In this document: positions 17,445-26,492 of the stretch, piece by piece
How positions within the stretch are numbered: the stretch's first letter is position 1
Layout: each line of letters starts with the position of its first letter
From: Pedobacter sp.
GTDB lineage: Bacteria; Bacteroidota; Bacteroidia; Sphingobacteriales; Sphingobacteriaceae
Direction of reading: 5' to 3'
DNA length: 50,955 nucleotides
Assembly (NCBI GenBank): GCA_008015505.1
Contig: SSFR01000010.1
Coordinates: 1-50,955 of the forward strand
Position numbers and translations under genes: made by a program
Notes under the pieces: generated by a model
What the model was told of the DNA's origin: nothing
Database searches by the model: none
The model's input: the letters and a program-made list of their open reading frames with translations, nothing else

Positions 17445-18263
17445 ATGATTACTGAACTAAAAAAACAGATCGAAGAGGCTTGGGAAGATCGTAACCTAAT
17501 CCATTACAGGGACTATCAAAATGCAATCGAACATGTCATTCTTCTTTTAGACCAAGGCGAACTACGCATTGCTGAGCCTATTGCCGGTCGATGGCATGTG
17601 AACGATTGGCTGAAAAAGGCAGTTATTCTTTATTTTCCCATTCGAGAAATGAAAATCACTGAGGTAGGCCCTTTCGTATTTCACGATAAAATGAAATTAA
17701 AAACCAACTACAAAGAGCTTGGTGTCCGAGTTGTTCCCCATGGCATTGCGCGCTATGGTGCTTTTTTAGGAAAAGGGGTAATAATGATGCCATCCTATGT
17801 GAATATTGGAGCCTATATAGACGAAGGCACCATGATCGATACCTGGGCCACAGTAGGGTCTTGCGCACAAATCGGTAAAAATGTGCATCTAAGTGGGGGT
17901 GTTGGCATAGGTGGTGTTTTAGAACCAATGCAGGCAGCCCCGGTGATTATTGAAGATAATTGTTTCGTCGGGTCAAGAGCCATTGTAGTAGAGGGCGTAC
18001 ATGTGGAACAAGAAGCCGTTATCGGGGCCAATGTCGTACTGACCTCATCAACCAAAGTCATTGATGTCACTGGAGAAAAGCCTGTGGAGTACAAAGGTAT
18101 TGTCCCAGCCCGTTCAGTGGTTATTCCAGGCACTTACCCCAAGAGATTCCCTGCTGGTGAATATGGCGTACCTTGCGCTTTAGTTATTGGCAAGCGAAAA
18201 GAATCTACTGATAAAAAGACCTCTCTCAATCAAGCATTACGGGAACATCATGTAGCTGTTTGA
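17445..18263 (+). CDS. dapD: Tetrahydrodipicolinate N-succinyltransferase
   Basis: Succinylates tetrahydrodipicolinate in the succinylase branch of diaminopimelate/lysine synthesis. At 272 residues, it has an N-terminal helical domain (LKKQIEEAWEDRN) and then left-handed beta-helix hexapeptide repeats (GVIMMPSYVNIGAYIDEGTM, GSCAQIGKNVHLSGGVGIGG). GGVLEPMQAAPVIIEDN and VEYKGIVPARSVVIPGT are family blocks. It overlaps the next gene as TGATG. asd at 639 supplies the upstream metabolite. Confidence 0.95.
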   Translation: MITELKKQIEEAWEDRNLIHYRDYQNAIEHVILLLDQGELRIAEPIAGRWHVNDWLKKAVILYFPIREMKITEVGPFVFHDKMKLKTNYKELGVRVVPHGIARYGAFLGKGVIMMPSYVNIGAYIDEGTMIDTWATVGSCAQIGKNVHLSGGVGIGGVLEPMQAAPVIIEDNCFVGSRAIVVEGVHVEQEAVIGANVVLTSSTKVIDVTGEKPVEYKGIVPARSVVIPGTYPKRFPAGEYGVPCALVIGKRKESTDKKTSLNQALREHHVAV

Positions 18264-19261
18264 TGCAAAAGTTTTTAATTATACAAACGGCGTTCATTGG
18301 TGATGTTGTTTTAGCTACTGCTGTTGCTGAAAAACTGCATACCTATTATCCAGATGCCTCGATTGATTTTGTTGTTCGAAAAGGGAATGAAACCTTATTT
18401 CTTCATCATCCTTTTATTAGGAAAGTGTGGGTATGGAACAAGAAAAAACAAAAATTGCTGAACCTCATTAAGCTGGGGTTTCAACTACGCTCCCAGAGCT
18501 ACGACGAGGTCATCAATTTGCAGCGTTTTTTTTCTTCGGGATTGCTCACTGTATTGTCGTCGGCAAAGCATACCAGAGGATTTTCCACTAACCCACTATC
18601 TATTTTTTTTCGTTTCACCAAGCCTCATAGTATCAGTAGTCAGGGCAAGCTCCACGAGATAGCACGTAACCAACAGTTGATTAGTGATTTGACAGATGAA
18701 CAAGCAACTAAACCCCGTCTTTACCCATCTCTTAAGGATCAGAAAAAAATAGAACCACTCACTCAGCAAGCCTATATCTGCTGTGCTCCTGGCTCGGTCT
18801 GGTTTACCAAGCAATATCCAACGAGCCATTGGATTACTTTTTTGAAGAAAATTCCTTCAAATCTGACCGTGTATTTCCTTGGCGCTGGAACAGATACCCA
18901 ACTTATAGACCGATTAATTGCCGCATCGGAAAACAAGAAAGCTCAAAATTGGTGTGGAAAGCTTTCCTATCTAGAATCAGTCGCTTTGATGAGAAAAGCA
19001 CAAATGAATTTTGTGAATGATTCCGCCCCCTTGCATTTTACTTCTGCTGTCAATGCCCCGGTAACGGCTATATTTTGCTCAACAGTACCTGCATTTGGCT
19101 ACGGGCCTTTATCCGACAATAGTCGAGTCGTTGAAACACCCGAAAACCTGGGCTGTCGACCCTGTGGCATACATGGTCGGACTAAGTGCCCACTTGATCA
19201 TTTTAAATGTGCGTACACCATTTTACCCGAAAGATTAGTCGCTATTGCCAATGAAAGATGA
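18263..19261 (+). CDS. Glycosyltransferase family 9 (LPS heptosyltransferase-like)
   Basis: 332 residues, most similar in pattern to ADP-heptose:LPS heptosyltransferases that build the LPS inner core at the inner membrane. The N-terminal QKFLIIQTAFIGDVVLATAV and PDASIDFVV are typical. The donor-binding C-terminal half contains YICCAPGSVWFTKQYP, KAQMNFVNDSAPLHFTSAV and the C-x-PC / C-x(n)-C tail (GCRPCGIHG, KCPLDHFKC). The ATG at 18263 overlaps the dapD stop; the frame could also open at a TTG one codon earlier. hldD at 37302 makes the expected sugar donor. Confidence 0.88.
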   Translation: MQKFLIIQTAFIGDVVLATAVAEKLHTYYPDASIDFVVRKGNETLFLHHPFIRKVWVWNKKKQKLLNLIKLGFQLRSQSYDEVINLQRFFSSGLLTVLSSAKHTRGFSTNPLSIFFRFTKPHSISSQGKLHEIARNQQLISDLTDEQATKPRLYPSLKDQKKIEPLTQQAYICCAPGSVWFTKQYPTSHWITFLKKIPSNLTVYFLGAGTDTQLIDRLIAASENKKAQNWCGKLSYLESVALMRKAQMNFVNDSAPLHFTSAVNAPVTAIFCSTVPAFGYGPLSDNSRVVETPENLGCRPCGIHGRTKCPLDHFKCAYTILPERLVAIANER

Positions 19262-19814
19262 TTTAAACAATGCCCTCGAGGCTTTAAAAACAGGAAAACT
19301 CATTCTTTGCCCTACCGATACCATATGGGGAATTAGTTGCGATGCCACAAACGAGGAAGCTGTATCTCGAGTTTTTCAATTAAAAGGCAGAAATGAAAAA
19401 AAAAGTTTGATCGTTCTGCTAGATAGTGTCCATAAGCTCCCCTCCTATGTCAAGGATATACCTGATGTGGCTTACGACTTGATCGAATACACTGAAAAAC
19501 CCTTGACCATCATTTATTCAGGAGCCAAAAACCTAGCTTCTAATGTAATCAACCAGGATGGAAGTGTGGGAATACGCGTCGTCAAACATCCTTTTTGTCA
19601 ACAACTTATTCAGCGTTTCCGCAAACCAATTGTCTCTACCTCAGCCAATATGAGTGGTCAGCCCTCACCTGAAAAATTCAGTGATATTGCACAAAAACTT
19701 ATACATGGTGTAGATTATGTAGTTGAGCAAGACCAAGACGTTACTGAACCCAAACAATCATCCACCATCATAAAACTGGAACCAAATGGTTGCTTTGCTT
19801 TTATTAGGCGCTAA
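19251..19814 (+). CDS. tsaC: Threonylcarbamoyl-AMP synthase (YrdC/Sua5 family)
   Basis: Makes threonylcarbamoyl-AMP for the universal t6A37 modification of ANN-decoding tRNAs. 187 residues. Family motifs: LILCPTDTIWGISCDA, FQLKGRNEKKSLIVLL, and the KPIVSTSANMSGQPSP block. The true start is the ATG at 19251, which overlaps the preceding gene by 11 bp; an upstream TTG is a poorer choice. It is translationally coupled to dapD and the GT9 gene in a three-gene unit. Confidence 0.92.
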   Translation: MKDDLNNALEALKTGKLILCPTDTIWGISCDATNEEAVSRVFQLKGRNEKKSLIVLLDSVHKLPSYVKDIPDVAYDLIEYTEKPLTIIYSGAKNLASNVINQDGSVGIRVVKHPFCQQLIQRFRKPIVSTSANMSGQPSPEKFSDIAQKLIHGVDYVVEQDQDVTEPKQSSTIIKLEPNGCFAFIRR

Positions 19815-19930
19815 CAGCTCTTTTCAAAATGAATTTACTATTCCCAGTACTTTATAAAACCCCCTCAACTATAAGTCGATAACTAGCACTTTTTCAATAT
19901 ATTAGACTCGAAGTTTCAAAAAACTCATTC

Positions 19931-20554
19931 ATGAAAACGCAAAATATAGCCCAATGCGTTCTGCTGTTGTTCTTTACTTTTTTATCGTCCTGTAGCTCCT
20001 TACAATTAACCTCTAGCTGGACCAAACCCTCAACAATGCGTCAAGCGGGGAAACGGATTTTGGTTGTATTTTATTCCATTCATCCCGGAGATAAAGCAAT
20101 CGGTGAGAATACCATGGCACAGGCTTTAAACAATTTAGGATATTCCGCAGCCCCCTCTGCTAATCTTTTACATTCTCCATCTAGCTATCCAAATGAACAG
20201 AGTTTTAATCAAGCTGTCCTGGCTTTAGGCTATGATGCTATACTTAGCGTCATCTGTACAAGCAAAAAAACACAGACTTATATACCCGGAACCACCTATT
20301 ATGTGCCCGTTGGGGGTTATGTTGGTTTTTATCACTTCTATCATTACTATTATGAGCTCCGAGAAACCCCAGCTCATACCGAAACCGATTATCAGTTCTT
20401 TTACCAAACCAATTTATATGACATCAAACAATCAGGAGGAGAGCAGTTGTTGTATACCTCAACAAGTCAATCCTTTGACTATGATCTCTCTATCATCAGT
20501 ACCCGATTTTGCAAAGTGATTACTCGCGACATGCAGCAAAAAGGAGTACTTTAA
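19931..20554 (+). CDS. Envelope lipoprotein, DUF4136-like
   Basis: 207 residues with a lipoprotein signal ending at Cys21 (FLSSCSSL). The mature start LTSSWTKPSTMRQAGKRILVV resembles DUF4136-type lipoproteins, in which an N-terminal SSW is followed by a strand. The middle is rich in tyrosine and histidine (YVGFYHFYHYYYELRE). Function is unknown. It stands alone between tsaC and the ABC-F gene, with no tight spacing to either. Confidence 0.7.
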   Translation: MKTQNIAQCVLLLFFTFLSSCSSLQLTSSWTKPSTMRQAGKRILVVFYSIHPGDKAIGENTMAQALNNLGYSAAPSANLLHSPSSYPNEQSFNQAVLALGYDAILSVICTSKKTQTYIPGTTYYVPVGGYVGFYHFYHYYYELRETPAHTETDYQFFYQTNLYDIKQSGGEQLLYTSTSQSFDYDLSIISTRFCKVITRDMQQKGVL

Positions 20555-20643
20555 GCTCTATTAGAGACTCCAAAATCCAATAAGATTAGGTAATAAAACG
20601 AACTTGATTAAAGTCGCTCTTCTCTAATACCTGATCCTTTCCG

Positions 20644-20651
20644 TATTTTTG
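20644..20651 (+). promoter_or_regulatory. TAnnTTTG -7 box before the ABC-F gene
   Basis: TATTTTTG lies 8 bp before the ATG, giving a very short predicted leader. Confidence 0.5.
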
Positions 20652-20659
20652 CATCCAGA

Positions 20660-22573
20660 ATGATTGCAATAAACAACCTCACGTTCGAGATCGGCGCAAG
20701 GGCATTATACGATGAAGCGAACTGGCACATTAAACCCGGAGAGAAGATAGGTCTAATTGGTGCAAATGGAACAGGGAAAACCACACTCCTAAAAATTATT
20801 GTTGGCCAGTATCAACCTACTCATGGGACCATTTCCATGGCTAAGGATCTTAAGATGGGTTATCTAAATCAGGATTTACTCTCTTACCAATCTGATAAAA
20901 GCATTTTGCACGTGGCCATGGAAGCCTTTGATCGACAAAATCAGCTACATACCGAAATAGAAACCCTACTCAAAAAATTAGAAACAGATTACTCAGACGA
21001 TTTACTCCATAAGCTAAGTGATCGGCAGCAGGAATTTGAAGCACTAGACGGATATAATATCGAATATCGAGCTCATGAAATATTGGCCGGTTTAGGTTTT
21101 AGTGAAGCAGATACCCATCGTACTCTTTCGGAATTTTCTGGGGGCTGGAGGATGCGTGTGATGTTAGCGCGTATTCTTCTACAAAACCCAGATATTTTAT
21201 TGCTCGACGAACCTACTAACCATTTGGATCTTCCCTCCATAAAATGGCTGGAAAGTTATTTACAAGCATTCGAAGGCGCTATTGTAATCGTCTCACATGA
21301 TCGTTATTTCTTGGATCGTGTCGTTAAAAAAATTGTCGAGTCTCGTAAAGGTAAACTCATTCCTTATGCAGGTAATTATAGCTTTTATCTACAGGAGAAG
21401 AGCTTACGAGAGGAGATTCAAAGTGGCCAGTATAAAAACCAACAAGCCAAAATCCGCCAAGAAGAGCGCTTGATTGAGCGATTCCGAGCCAAAGCAAGCA
21501 AGGCTAAAATGGTTCAGTCACGCATCAAAGCGCTTGAGAAAATGGAGCGGGTAGACGATGTGGATGATGATAATCCCACGGTCAATTTTAGCTTCAAATT
21601 CAGCAAACAATCAGGGCGTCATGTCGTACGGATTGAAAACATCAGCAAATCCTATCCAGGTCTTTCCATCTTAAAAAATACGACAGCAACCATTGAAAAA
21701 GGAGATAAAATTGCCCTAATTGGCGCCAATGGGAAAGGAAAATCTACACTATTACGTTTGATTGCTGGCGCAGATAAGGATTTTGAAGGCTCCTGTGAAA
21801 CAGGGCATAATGTAACCCAAACATTTTTTGCCCAACATCAACTTGAAGCACTTCATCTCGAAAATGAAATTCTCCGCGAACTCCAAGCCTTTGCACCCAA
21901 GCATACTGAAACTGAACTAAGATCGCTACTGGGTTGTTTTCTCTTCACGGGGGATGATGTTTTCAAAAAAATCAGGGTACTATCGGGGGGGGAAAAATCA
22001 AGAGTAGCCTTAGCCAAAGCATTGACAGCAGATGCTAATTTTTTAGTCCTGGATGAGCCTACTAATCACTTAGACATTGCCTCGGTCAACATCTTAATCC
22101 AAGCCTTAAAGCAATTTGAAGGCACATTTATTGTCGTATCTCATGATCGCTATTTACTTGACAACATAGCCAATAAAATCTGGTTCATTGAAAATCAAGA
22201 AATCAAAGTGTATCCAGGCACTTATGCCGAGTATGAGGAATGGCAATCAAAACGCGTGATTTCTGCAAAAAAGGAGGACCCGACAAAAAAAGAAGAAATT
22301 AAACCACCCAAACCCAAACAAGACACCGAAGAAAAAGATAAAGAGCTAAAAAAGTTGAATCAAACCCTGAACAAGCTCGAACAAGATATTGCTGAACTCG
22401 AAGCAAGTCTCAAAGCAGCAGAAGCAGAGCTTGCTAAAGAAGCCATTTACAGCCACCCCGAAAAACTTGCTGAGACTACCCGAAATTATCAACAACTCGA
22501 ACCACGTTTATTAAAAGCCCAACAAGAGTGGGAGCGTTTAATGGAACAAATAATACTGCGAGAAACAAAATAA
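20660..22573 (+). CDS. ABC-F family ATPase, Uup-like
   Basis: A 637-residue soluble twin-ATPase with no membrane domain. Cassette 1: Walker A GANGTGKTTLLK, signature SEFSGGWRMRVMLAR, Walker B ILLLDEPTNHLDL. An inter-domain linker follows (ERLIERFRAKASKAKMVQSR). Cassette 2: GANGKGKSTLLR, LSGGEKSRVALAKAL, FLVLDEPTNHLDI. The C-terminal 90 residues are a charged coiled coil (LKKLNQTLNKLEQDIAELE), as in Uup. ABC-F proteins act on the ribosome E site; which subtype this is remains inferred. Confidence 0.92.
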   Translation: MIAINNLTFEIGARALYDEANWHIKPGEKIGLIGANGTGKTTLLKIIVGQYQPTHGTISMAKDLKMGYLNQDLLSYQSDKSILHVAMEAFDRQNQLHTEIETLLKKLETDYSDDLLHKLSDRQQEFEALDGYNIEYRAHEILAGLGFSEADTHRTLSEFSGGWRMRVMLARILLQNPDILLLDEPTNHLDLPSIKWLESYLQAFEGAIVIVSHDRYFLDRVVKKIVESRKGKLIPYAGNYSFYLQEKSLREEIQSGQYKNQQAKIRQEERLIERFRAKASKAKMVQSRIKALEKMERVDDVDDDNPTVNFSFKFSKQSGRHVVRIENISKSYPGLSILKNTTATIEKGDKIALIGANGKGKSTLLRLIAGADKDFEGSCETGHNVTQTFFAQHQLEALHLENEILRELQAFAPKHTETELRSLLGCFLFTGDDVFKKIRVLSGGEKSRVALAKALTADANFLVLDEPTNHLDIASVNILIQALKQFEGTFIVVSHDRYLLDNIANKIWFIENQEIKVYPGTYAEYEEWQSKRVISAKKEDPTKKEEIKPPKPKQDTEEKDKELKKLNQTLNKLEQDIAELEASLKAAEAELAKEAIYSHPEKLAETTRNYQQLEPRLLKAQQEWERLMEQIILRETK

Positions 22574-22632
22574 AAGAATAAATTAGTCAGTGATACTCAT
22601 CCGACTCTGAATCAAAAATCTACTAACTGCCT

Positions 22633-23943
22633 ATGAGATATCCTTTACTATTCTTCATGCTACTTTTTCTTTTTGCAAGCGGATTCGCCCAAAAAAGTAA
22701 AGATAAAACTATCCATCTCCAGGAAGCTCCTGAGCAACAATTACGCTATACTGATTATAACTATTTGCCGGAAATTAAAAGTGTGGAACTATACAATTCG
22801 GCAAAGGAGCATTCTATGCCCGTATATACGTTAGGAAGTAGTGAAAGCCTACTTTTGGCATTTGATGATTTACGAACTGGGGGGGCAGGTCGTAACCTTT
22901 ATTATACTGTTGAACATTGTGATGCCAATTGGAATACTAGCCATTTATTACCTATGGAATACCTAGAAAGCTTCACAGAAGATCGGCTAACTAATTATAA
23001 ATATTCATTCAATACCCTTCAACAATACACACATTATGAGCTCACATTCCCAAGTTCTACCGTGAGGCCCAAACTATCGGGAAATTACCTCATGAAGGTT
23101 TATGAAGATGGGAATCAAAGCAAATTATTACTAACCAAGCGTTTCTACGTGATCGATAACCAAGTGGGCATATCAGCAGAGTTTAGACCAACTAATCAGA
23201 TTGCAGAACGAGATAAACGACAAAAACTCGACATTACCTTAAACTATGCCCAAATAACCGTCCAAAATCCTTATCTCGATATTAAAGTACGCGTGCTCCA
23301 AAATAGCCGTTATGATGTGTCCCAAACGGTTAGCCAGCCTAGTTTTGTCCAGCCCAACCAGTTGATATATGCCGATATCAATACCCTCGACTTTGAAGGG
23401 GGGAATGAGTTTCGACGCTTTGATATCCGAAGTTTGCGATTTCAGTCGGATCACGTGGCCACCATTTATAGAGATAGTAGCTCCAATACTGTGGTATTAG
23501 TTAAAGATAGACCATTAACTTATGTCAATTATACATTTGATTATGACGAAGATGGCGAGTTCTTTATCCGAAACCTAGATGGTTCCGATCCCCGTATTGA
23601 TGCCGATTATGCCAACGTATATTTTTCTTTTTACGCCGATAAACCCTCCAATACAGGCAATGTTTATATAGTTGGGAGCTTCAACAGCTACCAAATCAGT
23701 GATCAATACAAAATGACCTATGATCCCGAACTAAAACATTTTCAAACCTCACTCATACTCAAACAAGGTCTGTATGATTACCACTATGTTTGGGTTGATC
23801 ATAAAGGCTTAAACGACACAGTATTTGATGGGTCCTATTTTGAAGCAGAAAACAGTTATCAAATATTGGTTTACTACCGAAGATTAGGCTCCCGATGGGA
23901 TGAACTGGTGGGCTTCAATACGGTCAACTCCCTCAGGAAGTAA
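22633..23943 (+). CDS. Type IX secretion system plug protein (DUF5103)
   Basis: 436 residues with a signal peptide ([16 protein letters not shown]). The family is recognised from [24 protein letters not shown] (quoted here in part: [15 protein letters not shown]), [24 protein letters not shown] and the C-terminal [10 protein letters not shown] block. The characterised homologue in Flavobacterium (Plug) closes the periplasmic side of the SprA translocon of the type IX system. This implies that the organism has a T9SS, although no other core component lies in the window. The following small gene is on the opposite strand. Confidence 0.9.
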   Translation: MRYPLLFFMLLFLFASGFAQKSKDKTIHLQEAPEQQLRYTDYNYLPEIKSVELYNSAKEHSMPVYTLGSSESLLLAFDDLRTGGAGRNLYYTVEHCDANWNTSHLLPMEYLESFTEDRLTNYKYSFNTLQQYTHYELTFPSSTVRPKLSGNYLMKVYEDGNQSKLLLTKRFYVIDNQVGISAEFRPTNQIAERDKRQKLDITLNYAQITVQNPYLDIKVRVLQNSRYDVSQTVSQPSFVQPNQLIYADINTLDFEGGNEFRRFDIRSLRFQSDHVATIYRDSSSNTVVLVKDRPLTYVNYTFDYDEDGEFFIRNLDGSDPRIDADYANVYFSFYADKPSNTGNVYIVGSFNSYQISDQYKMTYDPELKHFQTSLILKQGLYDYHYVWVDHKGLNDTVFDGSYFEAENSYQILVYYRRLGSRWDELVGFNTVNSLRK

Positions 23944-23982
23944 AATGCAGAGACTGCTTCAGGTTTAGCACCACATTTATCA

Positions 23983-24153
23983 TCAAGACGCTTGCTTTTC
24001 ATCGGCTTCATAATAAATATGAAAAAGCCCCAAACTGACACCAATTGCTACAGCCATAACCATTGTTCCCACGGTTATTCCCCCACTAAGCCTTTGCAAT
24101 TCAGCTGGCTCCAGCTCTTGTACACCAATGAGCCTTGAGATTACTACGGTCAT
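23983..24153 (-). CDS. Double-glycine-leader peptide at the end of the kynA unit
   Basis: A 56-residue ORF on the minus strand, 54 bp after kynA. The N-terminal 25 residues end in VQELEPAELQRLSGG, which fits the bacteriocin-type double-glycine leader (LSxxELxxIxGG). The 31-residue core ITVGTMVMAVAIGVSLGLFH is a small-residue-rich hydrophobic helix with a polar tail (YYEADEKQAS). An in-frame stop lies seven codons upstream of the ATG, so the start is clear. This leader differs from the four at 28-29 kb but shares VQEL and GG. Expected product: a peptide cleaved after GG and exported. No dedicated exporter is adjacent. Confidence 0.65.
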   Translation of the reverse strand: MTVVISRLIGVQELEPAELQRLSGGITVGTMVMAVAIGVSLGLFHIYYEADEKQAS

Positions 24154-24207
24154 AAATGATGGATTATTCTGTCAACCATAATGAGGCGAAGAGGGTCCTT
24201 TCCAATC

Positions 24208-25269
24208 TCATTCAACTACATTTACACAGAAATTATACCCCAACTTTTGCACCAAACTTACTGGCAACAGTGGTAATTTTTGTCTATTGATTAAAAAGCT
24301 AGTTAGCCCAGAAAGCTCACTAAAAATGTAATGCTTATCCATAGCTCCCTTTAAGTAACCAGCTCCATTACTTCCACCCGTACCCATTCTAGACCCAATG
24401 GTTTTACGCACCATATTCAAATGTCTGTAACGCCATGATCCCAATTGGTTATCAATCTCTAGCAAGGCCTGAAGCAACTGAAATGGTAATTCTAACATGG
24501 GATATCCACGATAAAGCATCACAAACAAAGCTGCACGAGAAGCCTTCGAACTAAATAACCTCACTGAATTTGCATGCGCATCGGAAAATACAGCCCTAAA
24601 AGACTCCCTATTATTCTGTTCAGATTCAGCTAGATTACTTGAATAAATATGCTCGTAATCTGCCCAGAAAGGATGACCCTCATATTTTTCTGAAAGCCTT
24701 ACATAATCTTTCCAATAAGTATCCACATCAAAAAAAGGCATTCGTTCCAACCAGGTATTTACCAGATTGGCTATTGACTTTTCTTCTTCTGCCTTTTTAA
24801 TAACATCAATATGCTGCTGCCTCAACTGAGCTATATAGTACTCTTTCCCATGACGACATTCATATCTTAATCCAAGTTTAGCCTCCAAAGTTTTAAATTG
24901 CCAACTTTGAAAGCCCGAAGCAGGGACCAGTTGGTCCCTAAAATCAAGAAAATCCATCGGAGACATCGTTTCCACAATATCCACTTGCTGAACCAGTAGC
25001 TTCAAAATGACAATCACCCGATTTAAGCGATGTACAATTGTTTGCAGCTCAGTGGAATTATCATTTAACGCTGGTTTACGCATAATCTCCAACACCGAAT
25101 CTATCTCAACCAAGATCTGTTTAAACCACAGCTCATATGCCTGATGGATCACAATAAACATCATTTCATCATGCGCCGCGATTGAGCCTGACTTATGGCT
25201 TTCTAAAGCTTGAGCATCTAATATTTTGTCGAGCTGCAAATAATCACTGTAGTATAATCCATTATTCAT
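24208..25269 (-). CDS. kynA: Tryptophan 2,3-dioxygenase
   Basis: A heme dioxygenase opening the indole ring of tryptophan to N-formylkynurenine. 353 residues from the ATG at 25269 (MNNGLYYSDYLQLDKIL). Family blocks: HDEMMFIVIHQAYELWFKQI, SPMDFLDFRDQLVPASGFQS, and RHLNMVRKTIGSRMGTGGS with NGAGYLK near the C-terminus. It is 43 bp downstream of hppD on the same strand. No kynureninase or formamidase is present in the window. Confidence 0.95.
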   Translation of the reverse strand: MNNGLYYSDYLQLDKILDAQALESHKSGSIAAHDEMMFIVIHQAYELWFKQILVEIDSVLEIMRKPALNDNSTELQTIVHRLNRVIVILKLLVQQVDIVETMSPMDFLDFRDQLVPASGFQSWQFKTLEAKLGLRYECRHGKEYYIAQLRQQHIDVIKKAEEEKSIANLVNTWLERMPFFDVDTYWKDYVRLSEKYEGHPFWADYEHIYSSNLAESEQNNRESFRAVFSDAHANSVRLFSSKASRAALFVMLYRGYPMLELPFQLLQALLEIDNQLGSWRYRHLNMVRKTIGSRMGTGGSNGAGYLKGAMDKHYIFSELSGLTSFLINRQKLPLLPVSLVQKLGYNFCVNVVE

Positions 25270-25312
25270 ATACACATATATTTTTTATAAGGTCCTTATT
25301 TGGGGACACAAG

Positions 25313-26437
25313 CTATAAATTTCCTCTGGCATCTTGTTCTCTTTCCAAAGCCTCAAACAATGCTTTAAAGTTTCCGGCACCAAATGATTGAGCTCCTTTG
25401 CGTTGGATGATTTCAAAAAACAAGGTAGGTCGATCTTCAACAGGCTTAGTAAATATTTGAAGCAAATAACCCTCGTCATCCCGATCAACAAGAATACCCA
25501 AACGCTTCAAAGGCCCAACAGCCTCGTCTATTTTACCTACCCTGACTTCAAGATGATCATAGTACGTAGCCGGCACTTTTAAGAATTCAACCCCACGGTG
25601 CTGCAGTTTAGTCACCGTATCAATAATGTCACCGGTGGCAATAGCAATATGTTGCACACCCTCATCGCCATAAAAGTCCAAATACTCTTCAATCTGCGAC
25701 TTCTTTTTACCTTTCGCCGGCTCATTGATTGGAAACTTGACATACCCATTCCCATTGCTCATCACCTTGCTCATTAGGGCAGAATATTCAGTGGATATCT
25801 GTTTATCATCAAAGGTTAAAATGTTGCGAAATCCCATGACATCTTCATAAAACTTCACCCATTTATTCATCTGATTCCAGCCTACATTCCCTACGCAATG
25901 ATCCACATGCAACAAGCCTAGCGGTTCTGGATTGTATGCACTTTCCCATTTCACATAACCTGGCATAAAAGGACCTGTATAATTCTTTCGTTCAACAAAC
26001 AGATGTACCGTTTCACCATAGGTATAAATACCACTCATACGTAACTCTCCACCCTCATCACCTAGTGTTTTAGGCTCCATATAACTTTTGGCACCACGTG
26101 AAATGGTTTGTTTATAGGCATCATAAGCATCATCGACCCAAAGCGCTAGTATCTTAACACCATCACCATGCTTGCGAATATGATCATTCATCGGATGGTT
26201 CGATCGAAGTGGTGTGGTTAACACCAATCGTATCTTATTCTGTGCCAACACATAGGATGCATAGTCCCTCACTCCTGTTTCTGGCCCAGCATAAGCTAAG
26301 CTTTGAAAACCAAAAGCGGTTTTGTAATAATGTGCCGCTTGCTTGGCATTGCCAACATAAAGCTCAATGTAGTCTGTTCCCTTTAGGGGTAAAAAATCAG
26401 TACTTAATGCTTGATTCTCGATCGTTTGTGTTCTCAT
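25313..26437 (-). CDS. hppD: 4-hydroxyphenylpyruvate dioxygenase
   Basis: Converts 4-hydroxyphenylpyruvate to homogentisate in tyrosine breakdown. It has two vicinal-oxygen-chelate halves in 374 residues. The iron ligands are the His in LLHVDHCVGNV, the His in GVQHIAIATGDI and the Glu in LFFEIIQRKG. FGAGNFKALFEALEREQ is the usual C-terminal lid. It is 55 bp downstream of hmgA, which takes its product, and together with kynA these form an aromatic amino-acid catabolic operon. Confidence 0.96.
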   Translation of the reverse strand: MRTQTIENQALSTDFLPLKGTDYIELYVGNAKQAAHYYKTAFGFQSLAYAGPETGVRDYASYVLAQNKIRLVLTTPLRSNHPMNDHIRKHGDGVKILALWVDDAYDAYKQTISRGAKSYMEPKTLGDEGGELRMSGIYTYGETVHLFVERKNYTGPFMPGYVKWESAYNPEPLGLLHVDHCVGNVGWNQMNKWVKFYEDVMGFRNILTFDDKQISTEYSALMSKVMSNGNGYVKFPINEPAKGKKKSQIEEYLDFYGDEGVQHIAIATGDIIDTVTKLQHRGVEFLKVPATYYDHLEVRVGKIDEAVGPLKRLGILVDRDDEGYLLQIFTKPVEDRPTLFFEIIQRKGAQSFGAGNFKALFEALEREQDARGNL

Positions 26438-26492
26438 AATGTAGCGTATCTCAATTCAAAATTTATTCAATCGTACTAGTTAACATTGTGTA

